Shown in pieces: positions 41,126 to 51,846 of a DNA stretch of 64,000 nucleotides. Position 1 is the stretch's first letter. Each line of letters opens with the position of its first letter. The notes beneath the pieces were generated by a model. That model was not told the origin of the DNA and searched no databases. It saw only the letters and a list, made by a program, of their open reading frames with translations. Position numbers and translations under genes: made by a program. The DNA comes from Streptomyces spongiicola (GTDB taxonomy: Bacteria > Actinomycetota > Actinomycetes > Streptomycetales > Streptomycetaceae), in contig NZ_CP029254.1 in NCBI RefSeq assembly GCF_003122365.1, positions 1,178,001 to 1,242,000 on the forward strand, given 5' to 3'.

Positions 41126-41704
41126 TCAGCGGCCGCGCAGACGGCGCACCAGGATGCTCGCGTCGCCCCGGGACTCCAGGTCGGCGAGGACGACCGCCAC
41201 CGCCTCGCGGACGATGCGCCCGCGGTCCACGGCCAGTCCGTGCTCGCCGCGCAGCACCAGCCGCGCATGCTCGAGGTCCATCAGTTCCTCGGCCGAGACA
41301 TAGACCGTGATCTTCTCGTCGTGCCGTTCCCGGCCGCTGGGCCTGCGGCCCGACGCGCGTCCCCGGCGGCGCGGGGCGGCGGCCTCCTGCGGTCTGCGGC
41401 TCTTCGGCGCGGCCTGCGCAGCGGGGGTCGGCTGGTCGCCGTCGGCGCCTCGGCTCCGCGGCACGGACGCCTCCGTGTCGCCGGCCGGGGAGTGCTCCTC
41501 GGAGGCCGCCGGGGCTCCTGGTCCGGAGGCCGCGGGCGGGCTCTGCGGCGCGGCCTGAGGCGAGTCCGCCGGGTCGCTCTCACCGGCGGGGGCCGGAACC
41601 CGCGCCTCGACGTTCACCCCCGCCGGACCCCGCCTCGGGGACGAGGACTGCAACCCCGTGCCGCCGGTGGTACGGAACAGTTCGTCGGCTCCGGGCAGAC
41701 TCAC
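41126..41704 (-). CDS. ParA-linked protein with ribbon-helix-helix-like C-terminus
   Basis: The 192-residue protein lies between parA and scpA. Its first 125 residues are Pro/Ala/Ser-rich and disordered. The end, DEKITVYVSAEELMDLEHAR and GLAVDRGRIVREAVAVVLADLE, has the strand-helix-helix pattern of CopG-like DNA-binding proteins. I infer that it partners the ParA ATPase, as ParB-like or RHH proteins do. GTG 41704 is taken because it overlaps the parA TGA by 4 bases; an in-frame GTG at 41716 is an alternative. I do not know a formal gene name. Confidence 0.75.
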   Translation of the reverse strand: MSLPGADELFRTTGGTGLQSSSPRRGPAGVNVEARVPAPAGESDPADSPQAAPQSPPAASGPGAPAASEEHSPAGDTEASVPRSRGADGDQPTPAAQAAPKSRRPQEAAAPRRRGRASGRRPSGRERHDEKITVYVSAEELMDLEHARLVLRGEHGLAVDRGRIVREAVAVVLADLESRGDASILVRRLRGR

Positions 41705-42906
41705 TCGGCGTGACACCGGGCGAGCACCTCCCTGGCGAGCTGGCGGTAGGCGGCGGCACCGACGGAGTTGGACGCGTACGTCGTGATGGGCTCGCCGGCG
41801 ACCGTCGTCTCCGGGAAGCGCACCGTGCGGCCGATGACGGTGTGGTAGACGTGGTCGTCGAACGCCTCGACCACGCGCGCCAGCACCTCGCGGCTGTGCA
41901 CCGTGCGCGAGTCGTACATCGTGGCGAGGATCCCGTCGAGCTCCAGGTCCGGGTTGAGCCGCTCCTGGACCTTCTCGATGGTCTCGGTGAGCAGGGCGAC
42001 GCCGCGCAGTGCGAAGAACTCGCACTCCAGCGGGACGATGACCTTGTGGGCCGCCGTCAGGGCGTTCACCGTCAGCAGGCCGAGCGACGGCTGGCAGTCG
42101 ATCACGATGTAGTCGTAGTCCGGCAGCAGCGGCTTCAGGGCGCGCTGCAGCGTCGACTCGCGCGCGACCTCGCTCACGAGCTGGACCTCGGCCGCCGAGA
42201 GGTCGATGTTGCTCGGCAGCAGGTCCATGTTGGGCACGGCGGTCTTCAGCAGGACCTCGTCCGCGGACATGCCCCGCTCCATGAGCAGGTTGTAGACGGT
42301 GAGGTCGAGTTCCATCGGGTTCACGCCGAGGCCGACCGACAGGGCCCCCTGCGGGTCGAAGTCGACGAGCAGCACCCGGCGGCCGTACTCGGCGAGCGCG
42401 GCGCCCAGATTGATGGTCGACGTCGTCTTGCCGACGCCGCCCTTCTGGTTGCACATTGCGATGATCTTCGCGGGGCCGTGGTCGGTGAGCGGGCCGGGGA
42501 TCGGGAAGTACGGCAGCGGGCGCCCGGTCGGGCCGATGCGCTCGCGGCGCTGGCGGGCCGCGTCGGGGGCGAGTGTGGCCGCGTACTCCGGATCGGGCTC
42601 GTACTCGGCGTCGGGGTCGTAGAAGTGCCCCTCGGGCACCTCGTCGTAGTCGGCGAAGTGGGTGGACTCTCGGCCACTCCCGTTGCCGGCCATGGCGTTC
42701 ACGTGTTGGCCGTCCGTCATCTTCATCGTGTGGACTGTCGTCGTCATGTGCTGGTGCGTCGCGAAGGTACGGACAGCGACGGAGCCGACAGCTTCGGGCC
42801 CGGACGAGGGCGCCCGGCCCGGTGCCGGGGGTACCTCCACGCCCAGGGGGCGCGCCGTGAGCATTCCTGGCTGTCCGCCCCCGGGAGAAAATGTCGACTC
42901 ATTCAC
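41701..42906 (-). CDS. ParA-family chromosome partitioning ATPase
   Basis: The 401-residue protein has the deviant Walker A CNQKGGVGKTTSTINLGAAL near residue 152, Walker A' DFDPQGALSVGLGV, and Walker B in YDYIVIDCQPSLGLL. SREVLARVVEAFDDHVYHTVI and PITTYASNSVGAAAYRQLA near the end are typical for ParA/Soj. Before the ATPase are about 145 residues with an acidic segment (YDPDAEYEPDPEYA). It lies outside the oriC parAB locus and starts the parA-RHH-scpA-scpB-rluB group, the order also known from mycobacteria. The start is GTG with AGGAGG 11 bases upstream. Confidence 0.9.
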   Translation of the reverse strand: MNESTFSPGGGQPGMLTARPLGVEVPPAPGRAPSSGPEAVGSVAVRTFATHQHMTTTVHTMKMTDGQHVNAMAGNGSGRESTHFADYDEVPEGHFYDPDAEYEPDPEYAATLAPDAARQRRERIGPTGRPLPYFPIPGPLTDHGPAKIIAMCNQKGGVGKTTSTINLGAALAEYGRRVLLVDFDPQGALSVGLGVNPMELDLTVYNLLMERGMSADEVLLKTAVPNMDLLPSNIDLSAAEVQLVSEVARESTLQRALKPLLPDYDYIVIDCQPSLGLLTVNALTAAHKVIVPLECEFFALRGVALLTETIEKVQERLNPDLELDGILATMYDSRTVHSREVLARVVEAFDDHVYHTVIGRTVRFPETTVAGEPITTYASNSVGAAAYRQLAREVLARCHAE

Positions 42907-43120
42907 AAGTCGTCTTACCTCCTTGGACGTGACCAGGCAACTTATCGATAGGTCAGCGTGGCACCATGCCGACGGTTGGCGACTCTATGGCGTGTCACCG
43001 GTCCGCAGCAACACAATCCGCCGGACCCGGCCCGATGTGTCGGCAACCGAACACCCCGCTGTCAAGGGTGCACAGCAGCCGTTCCGCGCTTTTCACGGAG
43101 GTGCGAATCGGTTGAAGGGT

Positions 43121-43144
43121 TACGTTCAAGGCGAGTTGAACGTA
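43121..43144. promoter_or_regulatory. perfect 9-base inverted repeat upstream of parA
   Basis: TACGTTCAA (43121-43129) and TTGAACGTA (43136-43144) are separated by 6 bases in the 345-base gap between parA and ald. It is 215 bases before the parA start, in a stretch of lower GC content, and is separate from the ald terminator. A regulator-binding site is plausible. Confidence 0.45.
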
Positions 43145-43168
43145 CGGGCCGCGTCGGCCGGACACGCT

Positions 43169-43203
43169 TCCGGCCGGACCTCGCTCCCCAAGGTCCGGCC
43201 GGA
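43169..43203 (-). terminator. terminator of ald
   Basis: A perfect 13-bp stem (TCCGGCCGGACCT at 43169-43181, complement at 43191-43203) with a 9-base loop stands 49 bases downstream of the ald stop. It separates ald from the parA promoter region. Confidence 0.8.
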
Positions 43204-43251
43204 TAAGTGATGTTGACTACCCCGGTTGACAGAGCGGTCGGCTGCCGGGCG

Positions 43252-44367
43252 TCAGCCGAGCAGCGTGTTCAGCTCGACGCCGGCCAGGCCGTGCGCCTCG
43301 GCGACCTCCTGGTAGACGACCTGGCCCTCATGGACGTTGAGGCCCTTGGCCAGCGCGGGGTCACGGCGGAGCGCCTCGACCCAGCCGTTGCCGGCCAGCG
43401 ACACGACGTACGGGAGCGTGGCGTTGGTGAGGGCGTTGGTGGAGGTGTTCGGCACGGCGCCGGGCATGTTGGCGACGCAGTAGAAGACCGACTCGTGGAC
43501 GCGGAAGGTCGGCTCGGCGTGCGTGGTCGGACGGGAGTCCTCGAAGCAGCCGCCCTGGTCGATCGCGATGTCGACAAGGACACTTCCCGGCTTCATCCGG
43601 GAGACGAGTTCGTTGGTGACCAGCTTCGGGGCCTTGGCGCCGGGGATGAGTACCGCACCGATGACGAGGTCGGCGTCGAGGACGGCCTTCTCCAGCTCGA
43701 AGGAGTTGGACATGACGGCCTTTACCTTGGTGCCGAAGATCCTGTCGGCCTCACGCAGCTTGTTGATGTCGCGGTCCAGCAGCGTCACCTCGAAGCCCAT
43801 GCCCACGGCGATCTGCGTGGCGTTCCAGCCGGAGACCCCGCCGCCGATGACGACCGCCTTGGCCGGGGTCACTCCCGGGACGCCGCCCGGCAGGACGCCG
43901 CGGCCGCCGGCCGGGCGCATCAGGTGGTAGGCGCCGACCTGCGGCGCCAGCCGGCCCGCGACCTCGGACATCGGGGCGAGGAGCGGCAGGGAGCGGTTGG
44001 GGAGCTCGACCGTCTCGTAGGCGATGGCGGTGGTACCGGACTCGATCAGCGCGTCCGTGCACTCCCTGGACGCGGCGAGGTGGAGATAGGTGAAGAGCAC
44101 CTGGTCCTTGCGCATGCGGTGGTACTCCTCCGCAACGGGCTCCTTGACCTTCAGCACCATGTCGGCGGTGGCCCACACCTCGTCGGCGGTGGGCAGGATC
44201 CGCCCGCCCGCGGCGACGAACTCCTCGTCCGTGATCGACGAGCCGACACCGGCGTTCGCCTCGACGAACACCCGGTGGCCGTTGCGCACCAGCTCCTGCA
44301 CGCCGGCGGGGGTGATGGCCACCCGGAACTCGTTGTTCTTGACCTCGCGGGGGATACCGACCTTCAC
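43252..44367 (-). CDS. ald: L-alanine dehydrogenase
   Basis: The 371-residue NAD enzyme interconverts alanine and pyruvate plus ammonia. Seen are VKVGIPREVKNNEFRVAITP at the N-terminus, the catalytic Lys in VLKVKEP, His in FTYLHLAA, the nucleotide loop VVIGGGVSGWNATQIAVGMG, and DQGGCFEDSRPTTH. Length and sequence fit the family closely. GTG 44367 gives the standard N-terminus and has AAGGA 11 bases before it; GTG 44376 three codons earlier is an alternative with closer spacing. It is monocistronic with a clear terminator. Confidence 0.95.
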   Translation of the reverse strand: MKVGIPREVKNNEFRVAITPAGVQELVRNGHRVFVEANAGVGSSITDEEFVAAGGRILPTADEVWATADMVLKVKEPVAEEYHRMRKDQVLFTYLHLAASRECTDALIESGTTAIAYETVELPNRSLPLLAPMSEVAGRLAPQVGAYHLMRPAGGRGVLPGGVPGVTPAKAVVIGGGVSGWNATQIAVGMGFEVTLLDRDINKLREADRIFGTKVKAVMSNSFELEKAVLDADLVIGAVLIPGAKAPKLVTNELVSRMKPGSVLVDIAIDQGGCFEDSRPTTHAEPTFRVHESVFYCVANMPGAVPNTSTNALTNATLPYVVSLAGNGWVEALRRDPALAKGLNVHEGQVVYQEVAEAHGLAGVELNTLLG

Positions 44368-44528
44368 GTCGATCACGGTCCTTGGCTCAGGGGGATTCTG
44401 GTGCAGTTCCATAGTTACCCGGATACGCCGGGCGTATCGGATGAACCGGGGCGACACCCGGCAGAGCCAGTTTAATGAAGGACTTCCAGCTGTCTAGCCT
44501 TGCAAAGTAACTTTCTCCGACGGCAACA

Positions 44529-46667
44529 CTACGGATTTCGTAGGCCGGAAACATCGTCTCCGAGCAGCCGCGCGGCGGCGGCGCGATGCAGTCCGGCCGC
44601 CGCCGCGTCACCGAGACGCTCCAGCGTGTCGGCCAGCCGCAGCTGAAGCGCGGCCTGGAGCCTCAGGTCCCCGGCCCGGCGCGCCCAGGCCACGGCCTCC
44701 TCGCAGGTACGCAGCGACTCCTCCGGGCGTCCGGCGTACTCCTGGACCCGGGCCGCCTCGCTCAACGCCCGCGCATGACCGGGCAGATCACCGAGGCGCC
44801 GGTATCCGGCCGCGGCCGCCCGCCAGCTGCGCAGCGCCTCCCCGTACCGCCCGGCGTAGGTGTGCACACCCCCCAGCCGGCCGTAGAGCCGTGCCTCGTC
44901 GGCTCGCTCCCCCCGGGAGAGGCGCTGGGAGAGAGCGCGCCCGTACCAGTCCGCCGCCCGCTCCCAGTCCCCTAGTTCCTGGTGGGCACCGCCTACGGAT
45001 TCCATCGCCCGGGCCACGGCGTACGGGTCGTTTCCGCACCGGCCGGCGTCCAGCGCGGCCCGGTACCGTGCCAGGGCGTCCTCCGTCCGGCCCGTCCGCG
45101 CGTCCAGGTCGGCCAGGTTCAGCAGCGCGGCGGCCTGCTCCCGGTGCAGTCCACGGCGTACGGCCACGTCCAGGACGAGCTGGTGCAGACCGTAGAGCTC
45201 GGGCGCGGCCGGCTCCGTGCCGCGGTGCGCGACCAGGGCCCGGACGAGCGCGGAGATCAGCCGCCGGGCCAGGGTGTCCAGTTCCCCGTCGGCCACCGCG
45301 ATCCGCGCGGCGGCGACCAGCACGGACCGGCGCCCCTCCAGCCAGGCCCCGGCGGCCTCGGCACCGGGGAACCGCAGGGCACGCGGCAGCCCGGCGATCC
45401 TCCTGCGGGCCGCGGAGCCCTCGGGTTCGGTGACGGCGCGGCAGGACTGCAGCAGCCGTACGGTCCGCTCCAGCATCCGGGCCCGGGCGAGCTGCACCTC
45501 CGCGGGACGCTCCTCCTCGGTCACCAGTGCCCGCAGCAGCGGGGCGAGGCAGCCGGGCACCTCGTACAGCTCACCGCCCGTCGGCTCACCGCCCGTCGGC
45601 TCGCCGGCCGCGCCCTCGTCGCCCTCGTCGCCCTCCGCCGCGCCACCGGCGGTGTGCAGCAGCCCGAGGGCGGCGAACTCCGCCAGGGCCGAGCGGGCCG
45701 CCGAGACCGAGCAGCCGGCCAGGGCGGACGCGATATGGGCGTCCACCCGCCCGGCGGGGGCGAGTGCGAGCAGCCGCAGCAGCCGCGCCGCGGACTGCGG
45801 AAGCGAGTCGTGGACGAGCCGGAAGGCCCGGGCCAGCGGCCGGGCGCCGACGGGTGCCTCCGGGTCGTCGGACCGCGCGTGCAGTTGCCTGGTCGCGTCG
45901 GCGACGGAGGTCTGGGGGCGGGCCGCCAGCCAGCCGCCGACCAGCATCATCGCGGCGGGCTGCCCGCCGCACTGCTCGACCAGCGACTCGGCTGCCTGCG
46001 GGTCCACCGTGACCCGCACCGAGCCGGTGAAGCGGCTCAGCAGCTCGATCGCCGACTTGGCGTCCATGCCGCCGATCGTGCAAGGCCGCACATCGGGGAT
46101 CCCGGTGAGCGGCCCCTGGGAGACGGCGACGACCAGGCACTCCGGGTTGTCCGGCAGCAGGGGGTCCACCTGCTCCGCGTCGGCCGCGTCGTCCAGCACG
46201 AGCAGGCACCGCCGCACGGCGAGCGCCTCGCGGACCATCTCGGTGAGCACGTCCTCGTCGGCGCCGGCCGGTGCGGTGGCACCGAGCGCCTCCAGGAGTC
46301 CGCGCGCGGTGCGGTCGACGGGGACGGGTTCGCCGCCCGGCTCGGCGAGCCCGGCCCACAGCACCCCGTCCGGGTACCCGTCCGCCAGTCGCCGGGTCAG
46401 TTCCGCGGCGAGCGCCGTCCTGCCCGAGCCGGGCCGCCCGGCGACGAGCAGCACCCGGGCGCGAGGTGCCTTGCGTCCGGAGATCGTGTCCAGACCGGCC
46501 CGCTCGATGTCGGCCCGCAGCGCCTGCAACTCCCGCTGGCGCCCGATGAATCGCCCACCCACGGCGCCAACGATCCCATGGCCGGTCCGCTCCTCGGGCA
46601 CGGGCCCTGCCTGCGACGGGCGGTTCTCGGACGAGGGCTCCTCGAAGTCCACCGCCTGATCCGTCAC
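44529..46667 (-). CDS. STAND NTPase with C-terminal TPR repeats
   Basis: This protein of about 712 residues has an NB-ARC-like ATPase domain (about 35-330) and a helical region. Tetratricopeptide repeats follow, from about 510 to 690 (AALLNLADLDARTGRTEDAL, HQELGDWERAADWYGRAL, RLYGRLGGVHTYAGRYGEAL, EAARVQEYAGRPEESL). The P-loop reads GRPGSGRT at 77-84, so the usual Lys is Arg; Walker B is CLLVLDDA. An acidic low-complexity insert lies near residue 360. Such proteins act as signalling scaffolds or regulators in Streptomyces, but no effector or DNA-binding domain is seen. GTG 46667 is preferred because GGGGAG lies upstream; GTG 46691 is possible. Confidence 0.82.
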   Translation of the reverse strand: MTDQAVDFEEPSSENRPSQAGPVPEERTGHGIVGAVGGRFIGRQRELQALRADIERAGLDTISGRKAPRARVLLVAGRPGSGRTALAAELTRRLADGYPDGVLWAGLAEPGGEPVPVDRTARGLLEALGATAPAGADEDVLTEMVREALAVRRCLLVLDDAADAEQVDPLLPDNPECLVVAVSQGPLTGIPDVRPCTIGGMDAKSAIELLSRFTGSVRVTVDPQAAESLVEQCGGQPAAMMLVGGWLAARPQTSVADATRQLHARSDDPEAPVGARPLARAFRLVHDSLPQSAARLLRLLALAPAGRVDAHIASALAGCSVSAARSALAEFAALGLLHTAGGAAEGDEGDEGAAGEPTGGEPTGGELYEVPGCLAPLLRALVTEEERPAEVQLARARMLERTVRLLQSCRAVTEPEGSAARRRIAGLPRALRFPGAEAAGAWLEGRRSVLVAAARIAVADGELDTLARRLISALVRALVAHRGTEPAAPELYGLHQLVLDVAVRRGLHREQAAALLNLADLDARTGRTEDALARYRAALDAGRCGNDPYAVARAMESVGGAHQELGDWERAADWYGRALSQRLSRGERADEARLYGRLGGVHTYAGRYGEALRSWRAAAAGYRRLGDLPGHARALSEAARVQEYAGRPEESLRTCEEAVAWARRAGDLRLQAALQLRLADTLERLGDAAAAGLHRAAAARLLGDDVSGLRNP

Positions 46668-47017
46668 GGGCCACGCTCCCCAGTCCGTCACCGCACGAGC
46701 CGAGCCCGCACCGGGTGCCCGGGCGGGCGCTCCGAGCGTAGTTCAGGCACCACACCGAACCGGGGAGAGCGCGGCGGCGCGCGGCGGGGGTATCCCTCGA
46801 TCGGATGAGCGGATGGTCACACCAGCCCTGGCGCGGGCCGTGGCGGTGCTCCTGCCCCGGGGTCCCGGACGAGCGCGGTGGCGCCGGTGGCCCCGCCGGC
46901 GCCACCGCGGCGGGCGCGGGCCGCGCCGTCGCCACCGGGAGAACCGGGAGGAGCCAGGAGGAGCCAGGAGGAGCCAGGAGGAACCGGGAGGAGCCGGGAC
47001 GCGGCTGCCCCGTCGCT
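46668..47017. other. 350-base gap with 10-base repeats
   Basis: The gap between the STAND gene start and the Nudix stop has no gene. It contains the decamer array 46941-47000 and, at its left end, the promoter of the STAND gene. Confidence 0.5.
46941..47000. repeat. 10-base tandem array (GAGCCAGGAG)
   Basis: Six units of 10 bases follow one another: GAACCGGGAG, three identical GAGCCAGGAG, GAACCGGGAG and GAGCCGGGAC. It sits just downstream of the Nudix gene stop. Confidence 0.85.
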
Positions 47018-47644
47018 TCAGGCCTCGAACGGGCGGGCCGGCCACGGCGCCTCGGCCGGACGGAGGGAGTCCGGTCCGTCGCCCGCGAGCGCCGCGGTGA
47101 GCGAGAGCACGCCGACCACCAGGCAGGTGTTGTGGAGGTCGCCAGCGAGCACGCCGCGCGCGAGATCCCCGAGCGGGACGCGGGCCTGCTCCATGTCCGC
47201 CTCCTCCTCGGAGACCTGGAAGCGCTCGCCCTCCACCTCGGAGAGATCGCGGGCCAGGAAGATCCGCACCGCCTCGTCGCAGCCGCCCGGTGTGGTGTAC
47301 ACGTCCGCGAGAACGCGCCAGTCGACGGCCTTGACGTGGGCCTCCTCGTACAGCTCGCGCTGGGCGGCGGCCAGCGGGTTCTCGCCGGGGACGTCGAGGA
47401 GACCCGCCGGGATCTCCCAGAGCCTCTGCCGCACGGGGTGCCGGTACTGGCGCAGCACCAGGACCCGGCCCTCCTCGTCGAGCGCGACCACCGCCACCGA
47501 CCCCGGGTGCACCTGGTAGTCGCGGCGCGCGACCGAGCCGTCGGGCATGACCACGTCATCGGTGCGGACACTCGTCTTGTTGCCACTGAACGGCGTAGCG
47601 GTGGCCGTGACCCGCCATTCCTCGGGGGTGTCCTTGATGGTCAT
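47018..47644 (-). CDS. Nudix hydrolase, ADP-ribose pyrophosphatase-like
   Basis: The 208-residue protein has the ADP-ribose pyrophosphatase layout. A beta-rich N-terminal part (SVRTDDVVMPDGSVARRDYQ) is followed by HPGSVAVVALDEEGRVLVLR, QYRHPVRQRLWEIPAGLLD and the Nudix box whose core is RELYEEAH, then YTTPGGCDEAVRIFLARDL. It would cleave ADP-ribose to AMP and ribose 5-phosphate. It lies 77 bases downstream of pyrG on the same strand, an arrangement typical of actinobacteria, and is probably co-transcribed with it. Confidence 0.92.
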   Translation of the reverse strand: MTIKDTPEEWRVTATATPFSGNKTSVRTDDVVMPDGSVARRDYQVHPGSVAVVALDEEGRVLVLRQYRHPVRQRLWEIPAGLLDVPGENPLAAAQRELYEEAHVKAVDWRVLADVYTTPGGCDEAVRIFLARDLSEVEGERFQVSEEEADMEQARVPLGDLARGVLAGDLHNTCLVVGVLSLTAALAGDGPDSLRPAEAPWPARPFEA

Positions 47645-47721
47645 GCGCGTCCTCCCATAACGCCGGAACCGGGACGCGGAACGTGTTCCGTCCCCGCCCC
47701 GGCCACCGTAACGCCCCCGGC

Positions 47722-49407
<1,686 letters not shown>

Positions 49408-49889
49408 GGCCAAGAGGGGGCTCCCGTGGTCGCGAGGTGTTTCGTGCGCGAAAGCGCCCCACGGGGAGAATCCGGGGATCACCAGGGGTGCCGTCGCTGC
49501 GGTTCGGGGGCCGCCGTCCCTAGCGGGGGCACCACCGGTCCACGGGCTACCAGGGTATCAGCGCCCCGGGGAGACTGCTCCCGGCCACACGGGGCATGAT
49601 GGCCTCCGGCGGGCTCCACCGGGGTCCGGCGGGCGCTCACCCGTTCGGACGTGATGCATTGTCGAGAGCGTCGCGCGGATCACCTGGGTGCGTCGTATCC
49701 TGCTCGGACACTTGATTCGGATTATCGCTGCCGAGCCAGGCCGGTGAACGGCACCACCCCCGCCTTTACCTCACACTTTCGCCCGGGTGGGACACCCTTC
49801 CCGGAGCGAACTCGTCATCGACCGAATGACACCCCTTGACCGCAGTAAGTGCCACGCTGGGCGACGTGGCTGTTCGACTGGAGATCCAC
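49408..49889. other. 482-base divergent promoter gap (pyrG / GH15)
   Basis: No gene is visible. A less GC-rich stretch at 49650-49740 probably holds the promoter of the glycoside hydrolase gene, and the left part that of pyrG. An in-frame TTG at 49836 lies upstream of the preferred GH15 start. Confidence 0.5.
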
Positions 49890-51692
49890 GTGGCCGGGCG
49901 CATCGAGGACTACGCACTCATCGGAGACATGCAGACCGCTGCCCTGGTCTGCCGGGACGGCACGGTCGACTGGCTATGCCTTCCCCGCTTCGACTCACAT
50001 GCCGTCTTCGCAGGTCTCCTCGGCACCGAGGAGCACGGATTCTGGCGCCTGGGGCCGGCGCACCAGACGGACGCGGAGCCTCCGGCGGCCAGCCGCCGGC
50101 GCTACCGGGGCGACTCCCTCGTCCTGGAGTCCGAGTGGGACACCCCCCGCGGCACGGTACGTGTGACGGATTTCATGCCGCCCCGGGACGGCGCACCCCA
50201 GCTCATCCGGATCGTGGAGGGGGTCAGCGGCCGGGTGCCCATGCGGTCGGCCCTGCGGATGCGGTTCAGCTACGGCCGGGTCGTGCCCTGGGTGCACAAG
50301 GTGGACAACCGCACGGTCGCCGTCGCGGGCCCCGACTCCGTGTGGCTGGACACCCCCGCCGACACCTACGGCAAGGACCTGACCACCTACTCCGACTTCA
50401 CGGTCTCCCCCGGCGAACGGCTCGCGTTCACCATCAGCTGGCAGCCGTCCCACCACCAGCCGCCCGCGCTGCCCGACCCCGAGGGTTCGCTGGAGGCCAC
50501 CGAGGAGTTCTGGCGCGAGTGGGTCGAGCACTGCACCTACCACGGCCCCTACCGGGAGTCGGTGGTCCGCTCGCTGATCACGCTGAAGGCCCTCACCTAC
50601 GCGCCGACCGGCGGCATCGTCGCCGCGCCCACCACCTCGCTGCCCGAGGAGATCGGCGGCGTCCGGAACTGGGACTACCGCTACACCTGGCTGCGGGACG
50701 CCGCCATCACCCTCTCCTCGCTGCTGCGCACCGGCTACCGGGAGGAGGCCCGGGCCTGGCGGGAGTGGCTGCTGCGAGCCGTCGCCGGCGACCCGGAGAA
50801 CCTCCAGATCATGTACGGCATCGCCGGTGAGCGGGAACTCGGCGAGGCGGAACTGGACTGGCTGCCCGGCTACGAGGGCTCCGCGCCGGTGCGGGTCGGC
50901 AACGGCGCGGCGAACCAGCTCCAGCTGGACGTCTACGGCGAGGTCACCGAGGCCCTGCACCTGGCCCATATGACGGGCCTGTCCCGCAACGACTACGCCT
51001 CGGTGCTCCAGCTGAAGCTGATCCGGTACCTGGAGGACCACTGGGACCAGCCCGACGAGGGCATCTGGGAGGTCCGCGGTCCCCGCCGGCACTTCGTCCA
51101 CTCCAAGGTGATGGCGTGGGTCGCCGTCGACCGCACGATCAAGCTGATCGAGTCGGGCGACGCGGACGGCCCGCTGGAGCGCTGGCGGGAGCTGCGCGAC
51201 GAGATCCACCGGGACGTCTGCGAGAAGGGCTACGACAAGGAGCGCAACACCTTCACCCAGTCCTACGGGTCCAAGGAACTCGACGCCTCGCTGCTGCTCA
51301 TCCCGCAGATGGGCTTCCTGCCACCGGACGACAAGCGCGTCATCGGCACCATCGAGGCGATCCAGCGGGAGCTGTCCACGCCGGACGGCTTCGTGCTGCG
51401 CTACCCGACGGCGGGCGACGAGGCCGGAGTCGACGGACTCGAGGGCGACGAGGGGGCCTTCCTCGCCTGCTCGTTCTGGCTCGCGGACGACCTGGCGATG
51501 ATCGGGCGCGTGGACGAGGCCCGCCGGCTCTTCGAGAAGCTGCTGTCGCTGCGGAACGACCTCGGGCTGCTCGCCGAGGAGTGGGACCCGCGGCTGCAGC
51601 GCCAGGTGGGCAACTTCCCGCAGGCGTTCAGCCATGTGCCGCTGATCGACACCGCGCTGCGGCTCACCGCGTCCGGCGCGTACGGCGGCTGA
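49890..51692 (+). CDS. GH15 family glycoside hydrolase (glucoamylase or trehalase type)
   Basis: The 600-residue cytoplasmic enzyme has the two-part layout of bacterial GH15 proteins: an N-terminal beta-sandwich (IEDYALIGDMQTAALVCRDG, WLCLPRFDSHAVFAGLLG) and an (alpha/alpha)6 barrel. The general acid region is APTTSLPEEIGGVRNWDYRY and the general base region LLAEEWDP near the end. It would release glucose from alpha-glucans or hydrolyse trehalose; no signal peptide is present. GTG 49890 is supported by GGAG at 49880-49883 with 6-base spacing. Confidence 0.88.
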   Translation: MAGRIEDYALIGDMQTAALVCRDGTVDWLCLPRFDSHAVFAGLLGTEEHGFWRLGPAHQTDAEPPAASRRRYRGDSLVLESEWDTPRGTVRVTDFMPPRDGAPQLIRIVEGVSGRVPMRSALRMRFSYGRVVPWVHKVDNRTVAVAGPDSVWLDTPADTYGKDLTTYSDFTVSPGERLAFTISWQPSHHQPPALPDPEGSLEATEEFWREWVEHCTYHGPYRESVVRSLITLKALTYAPTGGIVAAPTTSLPEEIGGVRNWDYRYTWLRDAAITLSSLLRTGYREEARAWREWLLRAVAGDPENLQIMYGIAGERELGEAELDWLPGYEGSAPVRVGNGAANQLQLDVYGEVTEALHLAHMTGLSRNDYASVLQLKLIRYLEDHWDQPDEGIWEVRGPRRHFVHSKVMAWVAVDRTIKLIESGDADGPLERWRELRDEIHRDVCEKGYDKERNTFTQSYGSKELDASLLLIPQMGFLPPDDKRVIGTIEAIQRELSTPDGFVLRYPTAGDEAGVDGLEGDEGAFLACSFWLADDLAMIGRVDEARRLFEKLLSLRNDLGLLAEEWDPRLQRQVGNFPQAFSHVPLIDTALRLTASGAYGG

Positions 51693-51846
51693 GGGCCGTC
51701 GCACCGGTGCGGACCGAGGGGGCCCGTCCCCCCGGTCCGCGGATGTGCGAGGCCCGCGGATGTGCGAGGCCCGTCGCGGATATGCGCGGCGGGACCGCCC
51801 GTACCTACGATGAGAAGGTCCTGTCCGCGCCCCGGAAGGGGGCACC

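Noticed and set aside
42907..43251. parS centromere site near parA
   Set aside because: The usual parS pattern with GTTTCACGTGAAAC is not present; the inverted repeat there is a different sequence.
43207..44475. Plus-strand frame antisense to ald
   Set aside because: It is the complement of a well-recognised alanine dehydrogenase and has no homology of its own.
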